This document shows, piece by piece, positions 5,974-6,398 of a DNA stretch of 6,398 nt. A model generated the notes under the pieces. The model saw only the letters and a list, made by a program, of their open reading frames with translations, did not search any database and was not told the DNA's origin. The first letter of the stretch is position 1. Every line of letters starts with the position of its first letter. Origin of the DNA: Gammaproteobacteria bacterium (GTDB taxonomy: Bacteria; Pseudomonadota; Gammaproteobacteria; Pseudomonadales; Pseudohongiellaceae); contig PWQG01000004.1 of the NCBI GenBank assembly GCA_003556835.1, positions 1 through 6,398 on the forward strand, in the 5' to 3' direction. The position numbers and the translations under genes were made by a program.

Positions 5974-6398
5974 ATGTTGAACCGAATGATTTCCAAGCCG
6001 TTAACCGCGTGGACGCTGCTGTTGCTGATGTTCATTGCGGGAGCCGTGCATGCCCAGCCGACGCCGGACGAGGTGGTGATGGTGCCGATGCGTGATGGTG
6101 TGAACCTGGCCACCAACGTGTATCTGCCCGAGACGGGCGAAGGACCATGGCCGGTGGTGCTCACCCGCACGCCCTACAACAAGGATGGCGCAGCCGGTAA
6201 CGCGGCCGTCTACAATGAGCGCGGCTATGTGCTGGTGACCCAGGACGTGCGCGGGCGCTACGACTCGGAGGGGCAAAACCGGCCTTTCGAGGATGATATA
6301 CAGGATGGCTACGACACCGTGGAATGGGTCGCGGCCCAGCCGTTCAGCAACGGAAGGGTGGGCATATTCGGCACTTCGGCGCCGGGTATCACTTCCAA
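5974..6398 (+). CDS. Secreted X-Pro dipeptidyl-peptidase/CocE-type hydrolase (partial, N-terminus)
   Basis: The first 141 residues of an alpha/beta hydrolase of peptidase family S15 (X-Pro dipeptidyl-peptidase, cocaine esterase, glutaryl-7-ACA acylase relatives), which hydrolyse esters, amides or dipeptides; the frame is open to the right edge. A Sec signal peptide covers residues 1-27 (hydrophobic WTLLLLMFIAGAV, cleavage at VHA/QP). The mature start VPMRDGVNLATNVYLPE is the usual opening strand pair. TRTPYNKDG (64-72) holds the tyrosine (Y68) equivalent to the oxyanion-hole tyrosine of CocE. GYVLVTQDVRGRYDSEG (84-100) is the conserved DxRG strand, and the nucleophile elbow is GTSAPG with Ser135, following VEWVAAQPFSNGRVGIFG. 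The elbow has Ala instead of the common Tyr after the serine. The catalytic Asp and His and the C-terminal jelly-roll domain lie outside the window; full-length members are about 550-650 residues. GGAG at 5959-5962 lies 11 bases upstream of the ATG. Substrate unknown. Confidence 0.88.
   Translation, partial: MLNRMISKPLTAWTLLLLMFIAGAVHAQPTPDEVVMVPMRDGVNLATNVYLPETGEGPWPVVLTRTPYNKDGAAGNAAVYNERGYVLVTQDVRGRYDSEGQNRPFEDDIQDGYDTVEWVAAQPFSNGRVGIFGTSAPGITS

Noticed and set aside
5418..6095. A 225-residue plus-strand frame overlapping the flavoprotein and hydrolase starts
   Set aside because: It is antisense to the FAD-binding region and out of frame with the hydrolase signal peptide; both overlapped genes have clear family motifs.

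Overview
The window looks like chromosomal DNA from a GC-rich, free-living proteobacterium, most likely a gammaproteobacterium. The reasons are the strong GC preference at third codon positions, the close resemblance of the cystine transporter to enterobacterial TcyP (YdjN), a spermidine-dehydrogenase-like Tat flavoprotein of the kind known from Pseudomonas, and a MATE efflux pump. Genus cannot be fixed from the sequence alone. I see no rRNA, tRNA, CRISPR array, insertion sequence, integrase or phage gene.

Layout from left to right. Positions 1-1175 hold, on the minus strand, the N-terminal 391 residues of a MATE-family multidrug/Na+ (or H+) antiporter; its C-terminus lies beyond the left edge. 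Positions 1176-1530 are a non-coding gap with three copies of a GAAnTTC-centred 8-mer and a GC-rich hairpin directly behind the next gene. Positions 1531-2256 (minus) encode a secreted 241-residue protein of unknown function, with a signal peptide, five cysteines and two apparent beta-sandwich halves. Positions 2257-2468 are a divergent promoter region. Positions 2469-3854 (plus) encode a complete L-cystine:Na+ symporter of the TcyP type.

Positions 3860-3899 form a long, nearly perfect hairpin between two convergent genes; it contains the stop codon of the gene on the minus strand. That gene (3876-5819, minus) is a 647-residue Tat-exported FAD-dependent oxidoreductase resembling periplasmic spermidine dehydrogenase. 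Its start is placed 90 bases inside the longest open frame, where a good ribosome binding site and a normal Tat signal coincide. After a 154-base divergent spacer, positions 5974-6398 (plus) carry the first 141 residues of a secreted X-Pro dipeptidyl-peptidase/CocE-type alpha/beta hydrolase that runs off the right edge.

The genes alternate in orientation and do not form one operon. The common theme is envelope and uptake work: drug or cation export, cystine import, periplasmic amine oxidation and exported hydrolysis of esters or peptides. I found no clear evidence for a new multi-gene system. The least explained pieces are the secreted five-cysteine protein divergent from the cystine importer, the substrate of the flavoprotein, and the hairpin that overlaps its 3' end.
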